In this document: piece after piece, positions 22,677 through 31,290 of the stretch | Layout: every line of letters begins with the position of its first letter | Numbering within the stretch: position 1 is the stretch's first letter | DNA from: Acidovorax sp. YS12 | Lineage (GTDB): Bacteria; Pseudomonadota; Gammaproteobacteria; Burkholderiales; Burkholderiaceae_C | Length of the DNA: 64,000 nucleotides | Reading direction: 5' to 3' | Assembly (NCBI GenBank): GCA_021496925.1 | Contig: CP053915.1 | Coordinates: 558,001-622,000 of the forward strand | Made by a program: the position numbers and the translations under genes | Notes under the pieces: generated by a model | Told to the model about the DNA's origin: nothing | The model's database searches: none | What the model saw: the letters and a program-made list of their open reading frames with translations, nothing else

Positions 22677-25157
22677 TCAGAAGGCGTATTTCAGGTTCAC
22701 GGCGACGCTGCGCGGAGCGCCGTAGAAGTTCTCCAGATTCGTGCCGTAGCTGCCAATGGACTCGTAATAGCGGTGGTCGAACAGGTTGTTGACCGTCATG
22801 CCCACTTCCGCCTGCTTGTTGATCCGGTACTTCGCCATCAGGCCGACGATGGTGTAGCCGCCCTGCTCGATGCGGAATCCCGAGCCTTCCGTATACATCC
22901 CGCTCTGGGCACGGACATTGCCGCCCACTGTCCAGTCGGTGCCGGGTATCAGGTACGCCGTGTAAGCCCGGAGAATCTGCCGCGGCATATAGGTGCCATA
23001 GGCTTTCCCCTGGTTGGCGCCACTGCCGTATTCGCGGTGGACCCAGGTATAGCCGACGCCGGCTTGCCAGCCTGGCAGCAGTTCCCCGTTCAGGCCCAGA
23101 TCAACGCCCTTGCTGACGACCAGCCCCGCCGCCGTGTAGCACCGGCCGCCATTGCAAGCCGTTTCCGGGACGCTCGTGTCCACTTGCGGCAGATTGGTCT
23201 GTTCGAGCCGGAAAACGGACGCCGAGGCATTCAGGCGGCCTTGCAAGAGTTCGCTTTTAACGCCCAGTTCGTGGTTTTTTCCGGCAATGGGGTCGATCGT
23301 GCCGCCGCCGAATTTCAGGTTGCTCTGCGGTTTGAAAATGTCGGAATAGCTGGCATAGACCGAGGTGCTTGTGCCGATGTCGTAGACCAGACCGGCATAG
23401 GGGGAAACGACGGCGTCCTCTTTCTGCTGCCGGACACCAGCCGCTTCGTACGCATACCAGCTGACCCGGGTGCCGAGAATCAACTTGAGCGTGTCGGCAA
23501 GGTTCAAACGGACCGCGCCATAAACGCCGCGTTGCATCGTCTTGTTGGCAACCGGCCATGCGGGAAAATGGCCCGAAGGCTGAAAAGTGGATGCACCCTC
23601 GTAGCTGTGGATATTGTCGATGGGGACATAAACAAAAGGCGACGTCAGGCGGCTTTTGTCTTTCATCCGGGCACTGGATGCCCCCAAAATCAGTTCATGC
23701 TTCCGCTCCAGAAGCTGGAATGGTCCGCTGGCATAGACATCGAGCACATCGGATTCGAATTCGCGCTGCTGGAGCGCGCTGGATACACGCAAGCCGCCGC
23801 CGGTGACGGGGTTCAATGTCCCGCTCAGGTTGTTCACCACGTTGTCACCCGTGATGCCGGTATGGGTATAGGCGGCTTTCAGCAACCAGTCCGCCGGCAA
23901 TTTCTGATCGAGGTTCAGGGTGTAGCCGGTGAGTTCCTTGGTGCTGTCGCCGTTGGCCAGGCCATAGAACGCCGATCGGGGCAGCCCGAGGTCGGCGCCA
24001 TTCGGATTCCTCGGTACGCCATAGTGCATGTTGAAGTCGTTCTTCTGGTACATGGCACTGGCGCTCGCGGTCGCCGTTGCCGTCACGTCCGCCTCGACGA
24101 TGGCGTAGAAGCCCTGGCGGTTGTCGTACACGTGGCCGGTGAAGGCATCGCCGTGGTCCCGCAGCGCAACCGCCCGGCCGCGAACCCTGCCGGACGCGAC
24201 CAGCGCGCCGGAGACGTCTGCCACCAGCCGCTTCTTGTTCCACGAGCCGAGTTGGGATTCGACATGGGCCTGAAATTGCTCGGTCGGCCGCTTGCGGACC
24301 AGGTTGATGGTGCCGCCGGGGTCGCCCGCGCCACCCATCAGGCCGGAGGCGCCTTGCAGTATTTCCACCTTGTCGAGAAACGCGGTATCCGGCGCCGGGC
24401 CACGATTGTTCTCGCCAATGCCAATGGGGTTGGGGATGCCATCGAATTGGCTCTGGAGCGCGAATCCTCTGCTGTAGTACGCCGCGCCATCGCCCCCGCG
24501 CCTGAGTACCGAAATCGTGCTGCTGCTTTCCAGCACGTCGTCAATGTTGGCCAGCCCGAAGTCGTCCATCTTCTGCCGCGTCACCACAGTCACCGTTTGC
24601 GGCGTTTCGCGCAGGCTCAAATCGAGCTTGGTGGCCGTGCGGCTGCTCGTGGTGGTGTACGAGCCGGTGCTTTCGGTCATGCCGTCTTTTACGGGCTGCG
24701 CGCTCACCTGCATGGCGGGCAGCGTGGCCTCGGCGTGGGGCGCCGCGCCGGGCGCGGGCGCGCCGGGGTGGGTGGCGCGCAGGCTGTAGCTGCCGTTGGT
24801 TTCGCGCGTGGCCTGCAGCGCGTGGCCGCGCAGGATTTCGGCGAAGCCCTCGCGCACGGCGTAGCTGCCGTTCAGCCCGGCGCTCTGGCGGCCTTGCAGC
24901 AACTGCGCGTCCACGGTCAGCTCCAGGCCCGCGGCGCTGGCGAAGGCGTTGAGCACCTGGCCCAGTGGCCCGGGGGCGATGCGGTAGCCCTGCCGCGCCT
25001 CGGCCGCCGGGCTGGCGGGTGTCTGCGCCCGGACGGGCAGGGCGGTGTACAGGGTGCCGAGGGCCAGGCCCGCCGCCATCGCCAGGGTGCGCGTGGCGGC
25101 TGCCGTGCGGGTGAGGGTGCTGGGGGCGGGAAGGCCAGGGGTGCGGCGGTTGCGCAT
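22677..25157 (-). CDS. TonB-dependent siderophore receptor with signalling (STN) domain
   Basis: 826 residues. A signal peptide is followed by an STN domain (about residues 57-128, YRIAPGPLGQVLNAFASAAG), the plug (LRETPQTVTVVTRQ to PGGTINLVRKRPTEQ) and a beta-barrel ending in NLKYAF with a terminal Phe. The STN domain signals substrate occupancy to the FecR-like protein encoded next, as in FecA/FpvA. The plug and barrel resemble hydroxamate or mixed-type siderophore receptors (FpvA, FoxA, FhuE), but the ligand cannot be fixed. Confidence 0.92.
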   Translation of the reverse strand: MRNRRTPGLPAPSTLTRTAAATRTLAMAAGLALGTLYTALPVRAQTPASPAAEARQGYRIAPGPLGQVLNAFASAAGLELTVDAQLLQGRQSAGLNGSYAVREGFAEILRGHALQATRETNGSYSLRATHPGAPAPGAAPHAEATLPAMQVSAQPVKDGMTESTGSYTTTSSRTATKLDLSLRETPQTVTVVTRQKMDDFGLANIDDVLESSSTISVLRRGGDGAAYYSRGFALQSQFDGIPNPIGIGENNRGPAPDTAFLDKVEILQGASGLMGGAGDPGGTINLVRKRPTEQFQAHVESQLGSWNKKRLVADVSGALVASGRVRGRAVALRDHGDAFTGHVYDNRQGFYAIVEADVTATATASASAMYQKNDFNMHYGVPRNPNGADLGLPRSAFYGLANGDSTKELTGYTLNLDQKLPADWLLKAAYTHTGITGDNVVNNLSGTLNPVTGGGLRVSSALQQREFESDVLDVYASGPFQLLERKHELILGASSARMKDKSRLTSPFVYVPIDNIHSYEGASTFQPSGHFPAWPVANKTMQRGVYGAVRLNLADTLKLILGTRVSWYAYEAAGVRQQKEDAVVSPYAGLVYDIGTSTSVYASYSDIFKPQSNLKFGGGTIDPIAGKNHELGVKSELLQGRLNASASVFRLEQTNLPQVDTSVPETACNGGRCYTAAGLVVSKGVDLGLNGELLPGWQAGVGYTWVHREYGSGANQGKAYGTYMPRQILRAYTAYLIPGTDWTVGGNVRAQSGMYTEGSGFRIEQGGYTIVGLMAKYRINKQAEVGMTVNNLFDHRYYESIGSYGTNLENFYGAPRSVAVNLKYAF

Positions 25158-25290
25158 GTTCGGGGCTTTCAGGGGAAGGTTGGTGAATGCAATGAGCGGG
25201 TTCACCTTGTTTTCCGAACGAGCGCGGGAAATCCTCAATGCCGGGGCAAGAAAGTGCGCCGCGCCTGCCGCCGCCGGGGCGGAAATCTCA

Positions 25291-25340
25291 ATAAAAATGG
25301 CCTCCAGCCCTTGTGCAGCAAGCGCTGCAAGCTATCAAAA
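25291..25340 (-). repeat. Dispersed hairpin repeat, copy 6
   Basis: ATAAAAATGGCCTCCAGCCC to AAGCTATCAAAAC lies 16 nt after the fecR stop on the minus strand, again with hairpin then T-run in the direction of the upstream gene. It could separate sigma-fecR transcription from the receptor. Confidence 0.8.
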
Positions 25341-25355
25341 CAGGAGTTTTATGCC

Positions 25356-26375
25356 TTATCTGGCGTGCACGCTGACCCAGTAGCGGGTGCGGTAGGTGAC
25401 GGCCACGGGCAGGCTCAGCGTGAGGTTGTGCAGCGCGCGGTCGGTGTCGTGCAGCGAGAACACGCCGCTCACGCGCAGGCCGGCCACGGCGGGGTCGCAG
25501 CGCAGCAGGCCGGGGCGGTAGCGCGCCAGTTCGGCGGTCAGCTCGCCCAGGGGCATGGCGTCCGCCACGAGGATGCCGCGGCTCCAGGCGGCGGCGCTGT
25601 CGGGGACGGTGGCCGGGGGCTGCACGCCGCTGGCGGTGAAGCTGGTGCGCTGGCCGGCGGCGATGCGCAGGGGGGCGGCGCCAGCCTGCGCGGGGCGGAT
25701 GTCCACCGCGCCCTCGAACACGGCGACGTGCGATGCCCCGGCGTCCTGGCGCACGCTGAAGCGCGTGCCCAGCGCCTGCACGGTGCCCTGGCGGCTGCGC
25801 ACGCGCAGGGGCGCAGCGGGCGCGGGGCCGGGCGCCGAAGTGACGAGGATTTCACCCGCGCGCAGCACGATCAGGCGCTCGCCGGCGGTGTAGCGCAGAT
25901 CGACGGCGGAGGCGCTGGCCAGCACCATCTGCGTGCCGTCGGGCAGGGTGACGCTGCGGTTTTCGCCGGTGCCGCTGCGCAGGTCGGCGGTGGCCAGGGT
26001 CCAGGCTTCGCTTTCACGCACCACGTAGCCGATGCCGCCCACGGCAAGGCCCAGGCCGAGCAGCCGCATGGCGCGGCGGCGCGCGGCACCGGGGGCGGGC
26101 GTGCGCAAGGCGTGGCGGGCCATGGCGGCGGGCACGCTGGCGAGCTGGTGCTCGAACGCCAGCAACTGCTGCCAGGCCTGTTCGTGCCCGGCATGGGCCG
26201 CGCGCCAGGCGGCGCACGCGGCCTGGTCGGCGGCGCTGGCTTCGCCCGACCACAGGCGCGCCATCCATTCGGCGGCACGCTGGACGGTGGCGGGGTCGGG
26301 CGCCGGCGTCTCCGTGGGCGCATCGGCGGGCGCGTTGGTGGGCGTATCGGCCAGGGGGCCTTCGGGCGGGCGCAT
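25356..26375 (-). CDS. FecR-type anti-sigma/regulator protein
   Basis: 339 residues. Cytoplasmic N-terminal sigma-binding region with the WMARLWSG and AWRAAHAGHEQAWQQL motifs; one membrane helix (RRRAMRLLGLGLAVGGIGYVV, about 100-120); a periplasmic FecR domain (GENRSVTLPDGT, LRVRSRQGTVQALGTRFSV) and a C-terminal STN-like end. It receives the receptor signal and activates the FecI-like sigma. It starts 6 nt after the sigma stop. An unstructured Pro/Ala leader of about 30 residues precedes the domain. Confidence 0.9.
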   Translation of the reverse strand: MRPPEGPLADTPTNAPADAPTETPAPDPATVQRAAEWMARLWSGEASAADQAACAAWRAAHAGHEQAWQQLLAFEHQLASVPAAMARHALRTPAPGAARRRAMRLLGLGLAVGGIGYVVRESEAWTLATADLRSGTGENRSVTLPDGTQMVLASASAVDLRYTAGERLIVLRAGEILVTSAPGPAPAAPLRVRSRQGTVQALGTRFSVRQDAGASHVAVFEGAVDIRPAQAGAAPLRIAAGQRTSFTASGVQPPATVPDSAAAWSRGILVADAMPLGELTAELARYRPGLLRCDPAVAGLRVSGVFSLHDTDRALHNLTLSLPVAVTYRTRYWVSVHAR

Positions 26376-26381
26376 GGCGGT

Positions 26382-26903
26382 TCAGCGTGCCGGCGTGGCG
26401 TGCAACGCCTGGTGGCAGGCCACCAGGGCGGCGGCGATGTATTTCTCCACCGACGACACCGATACGCCGAGCCGGGCGGCGATGTCGCGGTAGCCCATGC
26501 CGTCGAGCTTGCACAGCAGCAGGGCTTCGCGGGCCTTGGCGGGCAGGCCGTGCAGGATGGCGTCGATCTGGATCAGCGCCTCGATGGCCAGGGCGCGCTC
26601 TTCCTCCGACGGCGCCAGGGGCTCGGGCAGCAGCGCCAGGGCCTGCAGATAGGCCGATTCGATGTGCCGCCGGCGGTGCAGGTCGATCACCAGGCCATTG
26701 GCGATCTGGGCCAGGTGCTGGCGCGACTGCTGCGCCTGCGGCACCTGGCCGGTGCGCAGGATGCGCAGGTAGGTGTCGTGCGCCAGGTCGGCCGCGTCGC
26801 AGGCGTTGCCGAGCTTGCGGCGCAGCCAGCCCCGCAGCCAGCCGTGGTGGTCGGTGTAGAGGGCCTCGATCCTTTGCTGCAGCGCGAATTCTGTGTGGGT
26901 CAT
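26382..26903 (-). CDS. FecI-type ECF sigma factor
   Basis: 173 residues. Region 2 has LAHDTYLRIL; region 4 has LLCKLDGMGYRDIAARLGVSVSSVEKYIAAAL. It directs transcription of the receptor operon when the siderophore is bound. Upstream there is an AT-rich block with a Fur-box-like sequence, so iron repression is probable. It is the first gene of sigma-fecR-receptor-PepSY-DUF3649-DUF3325. Confidence 0.92.
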   Translation of the reverse strand: MTHTEFALQQRIEALYTDHHGWLRGWLRRKLGNACDAADLAHDTYLRILRTGQVPQAQQSRQHLAQIANGLVIDLHRRRHIESAYLQALALLPEPLAPSEEERALAIEALIQIDAILHGLPAKAREALLLCKLDGMGYRDIAARLGVSVSSVEKYIAAALVACHQALHATPAR

Positions 26904-26951
26904 GGCATCCCCGGGGGCGCGGCGGGCGCACGGGCTGGGGCGTTTGGATGG

Positions 26952-26966
26952 GAATTGTTCTTATTC
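26952..26966. promoter_or_regulatory. Possible Fur box upstream of sigma gene 1
   Basis: GAATTGTTCTTATTC has outer GAAT/ATTC arms and an AT-rich core 49 nt upstream of the sigma start. The match to the Fur consensus is partial; the position before an iron-regulated sigma gene is what makes it plausible. Confidence 0.35.
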
Positions 26967-26995
26967 TATGGGCATGCCACGGGGACGGCTGCGGG

Positions 26996-27023
26996 AAAAA
27001 CAAAGGCCCGCGCTGGGCGGGCC
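26996..27023 (-). terminator. Intrinsic terminator of adk
   Basis: On the minus strand GGCCCGC-CCAGC-GCGGGCC is followed by TTTGTTTTT, 24 nt after the adk stop. A strong rho-independent terminator. Confidence 0.9.
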
Positions 27024-27046
27024 TCGGTAGCGTGGGCGCGGCAGCT

Positions 27047-27703
27047 TCAGCCAGCCAGGGCGGCCAGCGCGCGCTGCGTGATTTCCTCCACGCTGCCGGT
27101 GCCGCTGATGGCGCGGTATTGGGGCGCGGCGGCAGGCTCGGCCTGGGCCCAGTTGCTGTAGTAGTCCACCAGCGGGCGGGTCTGGGCGCTGTAGACCTCC
27201 AGGCGCTTCTTCACGGTGTCTTCCTTGTCGTCGTCGCGCTGGATCAGGTCCTCGCCCGTCACGTCGTCCTTGCCGGCCACCTTGGGCGGGTTGAACTTGA
27301 CGTGGTAGGTGCGGCCGCTGGCCGGGTGCGAGCGGCGGCCGCTCATGCGCTCGATGATGGCGTCGAACGGCACGTCGATTTCGAGCACGTAGTCGAGCTT
27401 GACGCCCGCCGCCTTCATGGCTTCGGCCTGGGGAATGGTGCGCGGGAAGCCGTCGAACAGGAAGCCCTGGGCGCAGTCGGCCTCGGCGATGCGTTCCTTC
27501 ACGAGGTTGATGATCAGGTCGTCGCTCACCAGCTGGCCCGCGTCCATCACCGCCTTGGCCTTCAGGCCCAGGGGGGTGCCGGCCTTCACGGCGGCGCGCA
27601 GCATGTCGCCGGTGGAGATTTGCGGAATGCCGTATTTCTGGCAGATGAAGGCCGCTTGCGTGCCTTTCCCGGCGCCGGGCGCGCCCAACAGGATCAGTCT
27701 CAT
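27047..27703 (-). CDS. adk: Adenylate kinase
   Basis: 218 residues from ATG 27701-27703 with GAGGAAC upstream. P-loop GAPGAGKGT (residues 7-15), NMP-binding QISTGDMLR, DGFPRT with the adenine-contact residues, and a long LID (SGRRSHPASGRTYHV) without zinc cysteines. Interconverts ATP+AMP and 2 ADP in the cytoplasm. Monocistronic, with its own terminator. Confidence 0.97.
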   Translation of the reverse strand: MRLILLGAPGAGKGTQAAFICQKYGIPQISTGDMLRAAVKAGTPLGLKAKAVMDAGQLVSDDLIINLVKERIAEADCAQGFLFDGFPRTIPQAEAMKAAGVKLDYVLEIDVPFDAIIERMSGRRSHPASGRTYHVKFNPPKVAGKDDVTGEDLIQRDDDKEDTVKKRLEVYSAQTRPLVDYYSNWAQAEPAAAPQYRAISGTGSVEEITQRALAALAG

Positions 27704-27773
27704 GGAGTTCCTCGGATGGTGTTGAAATCTCGGGGCGGCGCTGGCCACGGGCCCGCAGGGCCGGGCTGCACCG

Positions 27774-27792
27774 CTCTTATATAGGACTTGCG
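27774..27792. promoter_or_regulatory. TCTTATA-type motif upstream of adk
   Basis: CTCTTATATAGGACTTGCG matches the element upstream of the monomeric isocitrate dehydrogenase gene (33434-33452) at 16 of 19 positions. It lies about 70 nt upstream of the adk start. Either a shared operator or a shared promoter element; not a motif I can assign to a named regulator. Confidence 0.4.
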
Positions 27793-27892
27793 AGGATAGC
27801 ATGGGCATGTCGTCGCCTGGCTTACGCCCCCGGCGGCGGCCCGCGCGGCCGTTTTCCCGGCCGTTTTTCAGCGCGTGGATACGCGCGGGCGC

Positions 27893-28693
27893 TCAGCCGA
27901 AAAGCGCGCGCACCCGGGCCAGGTCTTCGGGCGTGTCCACGCCCGGGCCCGGGGCCTGGGCGCTCACGTGCACGGCGATGCGGTGGCCGTGCCACAGGGC
28001 GCGCAGTTGCTCCAGCGCCTCGATGGCTTCGGTGGGCGCGGGCGCCAGGCGCGGGAACTGGCGCAGAAAGCCCGCGCGGTAGCTGTAGATGCCGATGTGG
28101 CGCAGCGGCGCGAAGCCCGCCAGCGCGGGGACCGCGGCGGGCGCCTCCCACCACGCCTGGCCCGCATGGTCGCGCGCGTGGGGAATGGGGGCGCGGCTGA
28201 AGTAGTGCGCCATGCCCTGCGCGTCGCACACCACCTTCACCACGTTGGGGTTGGCATAGTCTGCCAGGCGGTCGATGGCGTGCGCCGCCGTGCCCATGCT
28301 GGCGCCGGGGTGGGCCTGCAGCAGCGCGGCCACGGCGTCGATCAGCGCGGGGTCGATCAGCGGTTCGTCGCCCTGCACGTTGACCACCACGGCGTCGCCG
28401 TCCAGCCCGAGCTGCTCGCAGGCTTCGGCCAGGCGGTCGCTGCCGCTGGCGTGGTCGGGCCGGGTGAGCAGCGCGGGTACGCCGTGGCTGTGGCAGGCCG
28501 CCTGGATGCGCGCGTCGTCGGTGGCGACGACGGTGCGCGCGGCGCCGCTCAGGCCCGCCTGGCGCGCCACGCGCACGACCATGGGCAGCCCGGCGATGTC
28601 GGCCAGCGGCTTGTCGGGCAGGCGGCTCGATGCCATGCGCGCCGGGATCAGCACCGTGAAGCCGGTGGCCGCGGCAGCGGCGGGCGCGCTCAT
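27893..28693 (-). CDS. kdsB: 3-deoxy-manno-octulosonate cytidylyltransferase
   Basis: 266 residues. LIPARMASSRLPDKPLADIAG is the nucleotide-binding start of KdsB; VNVQGDEPLIDP and HIGIYSYRAGFL follow. It activates KDO as CMP-KDO for LPS inner core synthesis. Last gene of the exbB-exbD-lpxK-trm112-kdsB run; its ATG overlaps the Trm112 stop by 4 nt. Confidence 0.95.
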   Translation of the reverse strand: MSAPAAAAATGFTVLIPARMASSRLPDKPLADIAGLPMVVRVARQAGLSGAARTVVATDDARIQAACHSHGVPALLTRPDHASGSDRLAEACEQLGLDGDAVVVNVQGDEPLIDPALIDAVAALLQAHPGASMGTAAHAIDRLADYANPNVVKVVCDAQGMAHYFSRAPIPHARDHAGQAWWEAPAAVPALAGFAPLRHIGIYSYRAGFLRQFPRLAPAPTEAIEALEQLRALWHGHRIAVHVSAQAPGPGVDTPEDLARVRALFG

Positions 28694-28872
28694 TTTTCGA
28701 GTTCCTCGTCGCTCAGCGGGCGCGCCTCGTTCTCCAGCAGCACGGGGATGCCGTCGCGCACCGGGTAGGCCAGGCGCGCGCTGCGCGACACCAGCTCCTG
28801 GCGTTCGCGGTCGTAGGTCAGCGGGCCTTTGGTGACGGGGCAGACCAGCAGTTCGAGCAGTTTGGTGTCCAT
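28690..28872 (-). CDS. Trm112-like protein (YcaR family)
   Basis: 60 residues. LLELLVCPVTKGPLTYDRERQEL is the family signature; only one Cys of the zinc-binding type remains, as in bacterial YcaR. It normally sits between lpxK and kdsB, as here, and is thought to act as a small partner for methyltransferases or LPS enzymes. A TTG three codons upstream is possible but the ATG is preferred. Confidence 0.85.
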   Translation of the reverse strand: MDTKLLELLVCPVTKGPLTYDRERQELVSRSARLAYPVRDGIPVLLENEARPLSDEELEK

Positions 28873-28896
28873 GGCAGGCAAGGGGGTTGGGGCAAA

Positions 28897-29886
28897 TCAG
28901 GGCGCTGATGATAGCGAGGCGTCGAGCCGCGCGAAGAATTCCGGCGGCAGGCCCAACTGCAGCGGCACGGCCAGCGCGCCGGGGTGGGCGGGCCAGAGCT
29001 TGACGGCGTCTTTTTCGGTGCAAATCAGGGTCTGGCCCTTGTCTGGCAAGCGCTGCCAGCTATTGAAATCGTAGTGATCGGGCAACGCCTCGCAGTGCGC
29101 CAGCGTCAGCCCTCGCGCGCGCAGCATGGCGAAGAAGTCCTCGGGCCGGGCGATGGCGGCCACGGCGTGCAGCGGCTGGCCGCGCAGGCTGGCCAGCGGC
29201 ACCTGGCGGCCTTGCGCGTCGATGGCGCAGGGCGCGAGCTGCCGCGCGAGCCGGAAGGCCGGGGCGCGGGTACCGCGCGGCGGCTGGGGTGCGGCGTGCA
29301 GCACGGCATCCACCGCGCGCGGCCAGGGCTCGCGCAGCGGGCCGGCGGGCAGCAGGAAGCCGTTGCCCACGCCTTCGTCGTTGAACACGCAGATTTCCAC
29401 GTCGCGCGCCAGCGCCAGGTGCTGCAAGCCGTCGTCGCAGACGATCACGTCGGTGGCCGGATGGGCGGCCAGCAGCGCGCGGCCCGCCTCGGCGCGGCGG
29501 CGCGCGACGAACACGGGCACGCTGGCCGCACGGGCGATCAGCAGCGGTTCGTCGCCCGCCTCGGCGGCGGTGCTGGCGGGCAGCACCTCGCGGCAGCCAT
29601 CGCCGGCGCGCCCGTAGCCGCGCGAGACCACGCCGGGTTGCCAGCCCGTGGCCCGCAGGTGGCGCACCAGCGCCAGCGTCACGGGCGTCTTGCCCGCGCC
29701 GCCGGCGATCACGTTGCCCACGACGATCACGGGCACCGGCAGCCGCTCGCTGCGCAGCACGCCCTGCCGGTAGAGCGCGCGGCGCAGCGCGGCGAGCGCG
29801 CGGTAGGGCAGAGACAGCGGCCAGAGCGCCAGCGCCAGCGGCCCGCGCTGGCGCCAGGCGCTGCGCAGGCGGGCGGACAAGGGCAT
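28897..29886 (-). CDS. lpxK: Tetraacyldisaccharide 4'-kinase, with a repeat-like segment in the coding sequence
   Basis: 329 residues. Walker A-like VGNVIAGGAGKTP, SRGYGR and DDGLQHLAL are diagnostic of LpxK, which phosphorylates the lipid A precursor at the inner membrane. The stretch FNSWQRLPDKGQTLICTEKD near the C-terminus is encoded by DNA matching the dispersed hairpin repeat in sense orientation, yet the protein motif CTEKDAVKLW continues normally after it. It starts 6 nt after the exbD stop. Confidence 0.95.
   Translation of the reverse strand: MPLSARLRSAWRQRGPLALALWPLSLPYRALAALRRALYRQGVLRSERLPVPVIVVGNVIAGGAGKTPVTLALVRHLRATGWQPGVVSRGYGRAGDGCREVLPASTAAEAGDEPLLIARAASVPVFVARRRAEAGRALLAAHPATDVIVCDDGLQHLALARDVEICVFNDEGVGNGFLLPAGPLREPWPRAVDAVLHAAPQPPRGTRAPAFRLARQLAPCAIDAQGRQVPLASLRGQPLHAVAAIARPEDFFAMLRARGLTLAHCEALPDHYDFNSWQRLPDKGQTLICTEKDAVKLWPAHPGALAVPLQLGLPPEFFARLDASLSSAP
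29021..29070 (-). repeat. Repeat-like segment inside lpxK, copy 7
   Basis: GGCCCTTGTCTGGCAAGCGC followed by TGCCAGCTATTGAAATC keeps the core of the repeat. On the lpxK strand it is in the hairpin orientation. Confidence 0.65.
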
Positions 29887-29892
29887 GGATCC

Positions 29893-30318
29893 TTAGCGTC
29901 CGGCGCTGGCCGAGGATTGGGTGGCGAAGGTGATGCGCGACAGCCCGGCGCGGCGCGCGGCTTCCATCACCGTGATCACGGCCTGGTGCGGCGCCTGCGC
30001 GTCGGCGCTGATGATGACGACGCTGTCCGGCCCGGCCTTGGCGGCGTCGCCCAGCACGCGCGCCATGGACTCGACGCCGCCGCCTTCCACCGCTGCCTTG
30101 TTGACGGCGTAGCGCCCGTCGGCGGCCACGGCCACGACGATTTCCTTGGGGTAGTCGCGCTGCTGCTCGGCATCGGCCACGGGCAGCGTGAGCTGCAGCT
30201 CGGTGAACTTGCTGTACGTGGTGGTGAGCATCAGGAAGATGAGGACCACCAGCAGCACGTCGATGAACGGGATCAGGTTGATCTCCGGCTCATCCTTGGG
30301 GCGGGGGCGGAAGTTCAT
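29893..30318 (-). CDS. exbD: ExbD/TolR-type biopolymer transport protein
   Basis: 141 residues. One N-terminal membrane helix with the proton-path Asp (INLIPFIDVLLVVLIFLML), then a periplasmic domain. With ExbB it forms the proton-driven motor for TonB- or Tol-type transport. The LPS neighbourhood is a common betaproteobacterial location; the two TonB receptors in this window are potential clients, though no tonB is visible. Confidence 0.9.
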   Translation of the reverse strand: MNFRPRPKDEPEINLIPFIDVLLVVLIFLMLTTTYSKFTELQLTLPVADAEQQRDYPKEIVVAVAADGRYAVNKAAVEGGGVESMARVLGDAAKAGPDSVVIISADAQAPHQAVITVMEAARRAGLSRITFATQSSASAGR

Positions 30319-30947
30319 TTCGCTTTCAGCCGCAGCAGGTGGCGCACAAACTGTTCGGCCGACAGCTCCAGCGTGAGCAGGTAGGCATCGACGCGGCTGC
30401 GGAAGTAGCGCCAGAAGATCAGCGCCGGAATGGCCACGATCAGGCCGAAGGCGGTGTTGTACAGCGCGGTGGAGATGCCGTGCGCCAGTTGCGCCGGGTT
30501 GCCGCTGCCGACGGCGCCGCCGCCCGTCTGCGCGCCGAAGATCTCGATCATGCCGATCACCGTGCCCAGCAGGCCCAGCAGCGGCGCGGCGGAGGCGATG
30601 GTGGCCAGCGCGTTCAGGTACTTCTCCAGCCGGTGCGCCACGGCGCGGCCCGTACCCTCCATGGCGGCGCGCAGGTCGGCCTCGGTGCTCTGGGGGTGCA
30701 GGTGCAAGGTGCGCAGACCGGTGGCCAGCACTTCACCCAGGGCGGAGTTCTGCGCCAGCTGGTTCACGGTGTCGGGCGCGGGCAGGCCCTTGGCGGACAC
30801 GGCCATGGCCTCATCGAGCAGCTTCGGGGGAGCGACGCGGGCGGTTTTGAGGGACAGGAAGCGCTCGACAATCAGCGCCAGGGCCAGGATGGAGCAGGCA
30901 ACCAGGGGCCAGATGGGCCAGCCTGCGGCTTGTATGATCGTCAGCAA
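30315..30947 (-). CDS. exbB: ExbB/TolQ/MotA-type proton channel protein
   Basis: 210 residues from a TTG (30945-30947) with GGAGAGA just upstream; no ATG is available nearby. Three membrane helices: one N-terminal, two around ASAAPLLGLLGTVIGMIEIF and TAFGLIVAIPALIFWRYF, with the conserved T-x-x-G-L region. Stop overlaps the exbD start (ATGA). First gene of the exbB-exbD-lpxK-trm112-kdsB run. Confidence 0.9.
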   Translation of the reverse strand: MLTIIQAAGWPIWPLVACSILALALIVERFLSLKTARVAPPKLLDEAMAVSAKGLPAPDTVNQLAQNSALGEVLATGLRTLHLHPQSTEADLRAAMEGTGRAVAHRLEKYLNALATIASAAPLLGLLGTVIGMIEIFGAQTGGGAVGSGNPAQLAHGISTALYNTAFGLIVAIPALIFWRYFRSRVDAYLLTLELSAEQFVRHLLRLKAK

Positions 30948-31290
30948 TTCTCTCTCCGCGCGAATGGGTGCAGCCCACGATTATGGCCTACACCACCGCG
31001 CCCGCCGCCGCTGGGCGGGGCTCGGTTGCAGACGGTTGCACAGGCCGGCGCGAAACCCACAAATCCTGTGGATAACTTTGTGGGCAAATGCGTGGACAGC
31101 CGCCGCCAGACGGCGCCAATACACGCTTGCGACAGATTGATGAAAAATTGGTCAGTGAAAAATCCTTTAAAATCAATGGCTTGTACGTACTTGCTGGCGT
31201 TTCGGGCGGTTTCGGCATGGCGCTGCCGCGCTGCGTCCGCGCTGTGGAGTAATGCCCGCCGCATGGGGCCCGCAAACCCTTTCAGCGCCT
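30948..31290. other. Divergent non-coding region between exbB and xseA
   Basis: About 340 nt with no convincing gene. It contains one perfect DnaA-type nonamer (TGTGGATAA at 31067-31075), an AT-rich block at 31140-31180 likely to hold the xseA promoter, and small frames without family features. No terminator is needed because the genes diverge. Confidence 0.6.

Noticed and set aside
22773..27161. 1462-codon plus-strand open frame over the iron module
   Set aside because: Every real domain in this stretch lies on the minus strand; the plus frame has no recognisable motif and is low-complexity.
31067..31075. TGTGGATAA, a perfect DnaA-box nonamer upstream of xseA
   Set aside because: A single nonamer without a cluster, AT-rich unwinding element or dnaA/dnaN neighbours is not evidence of an origin.
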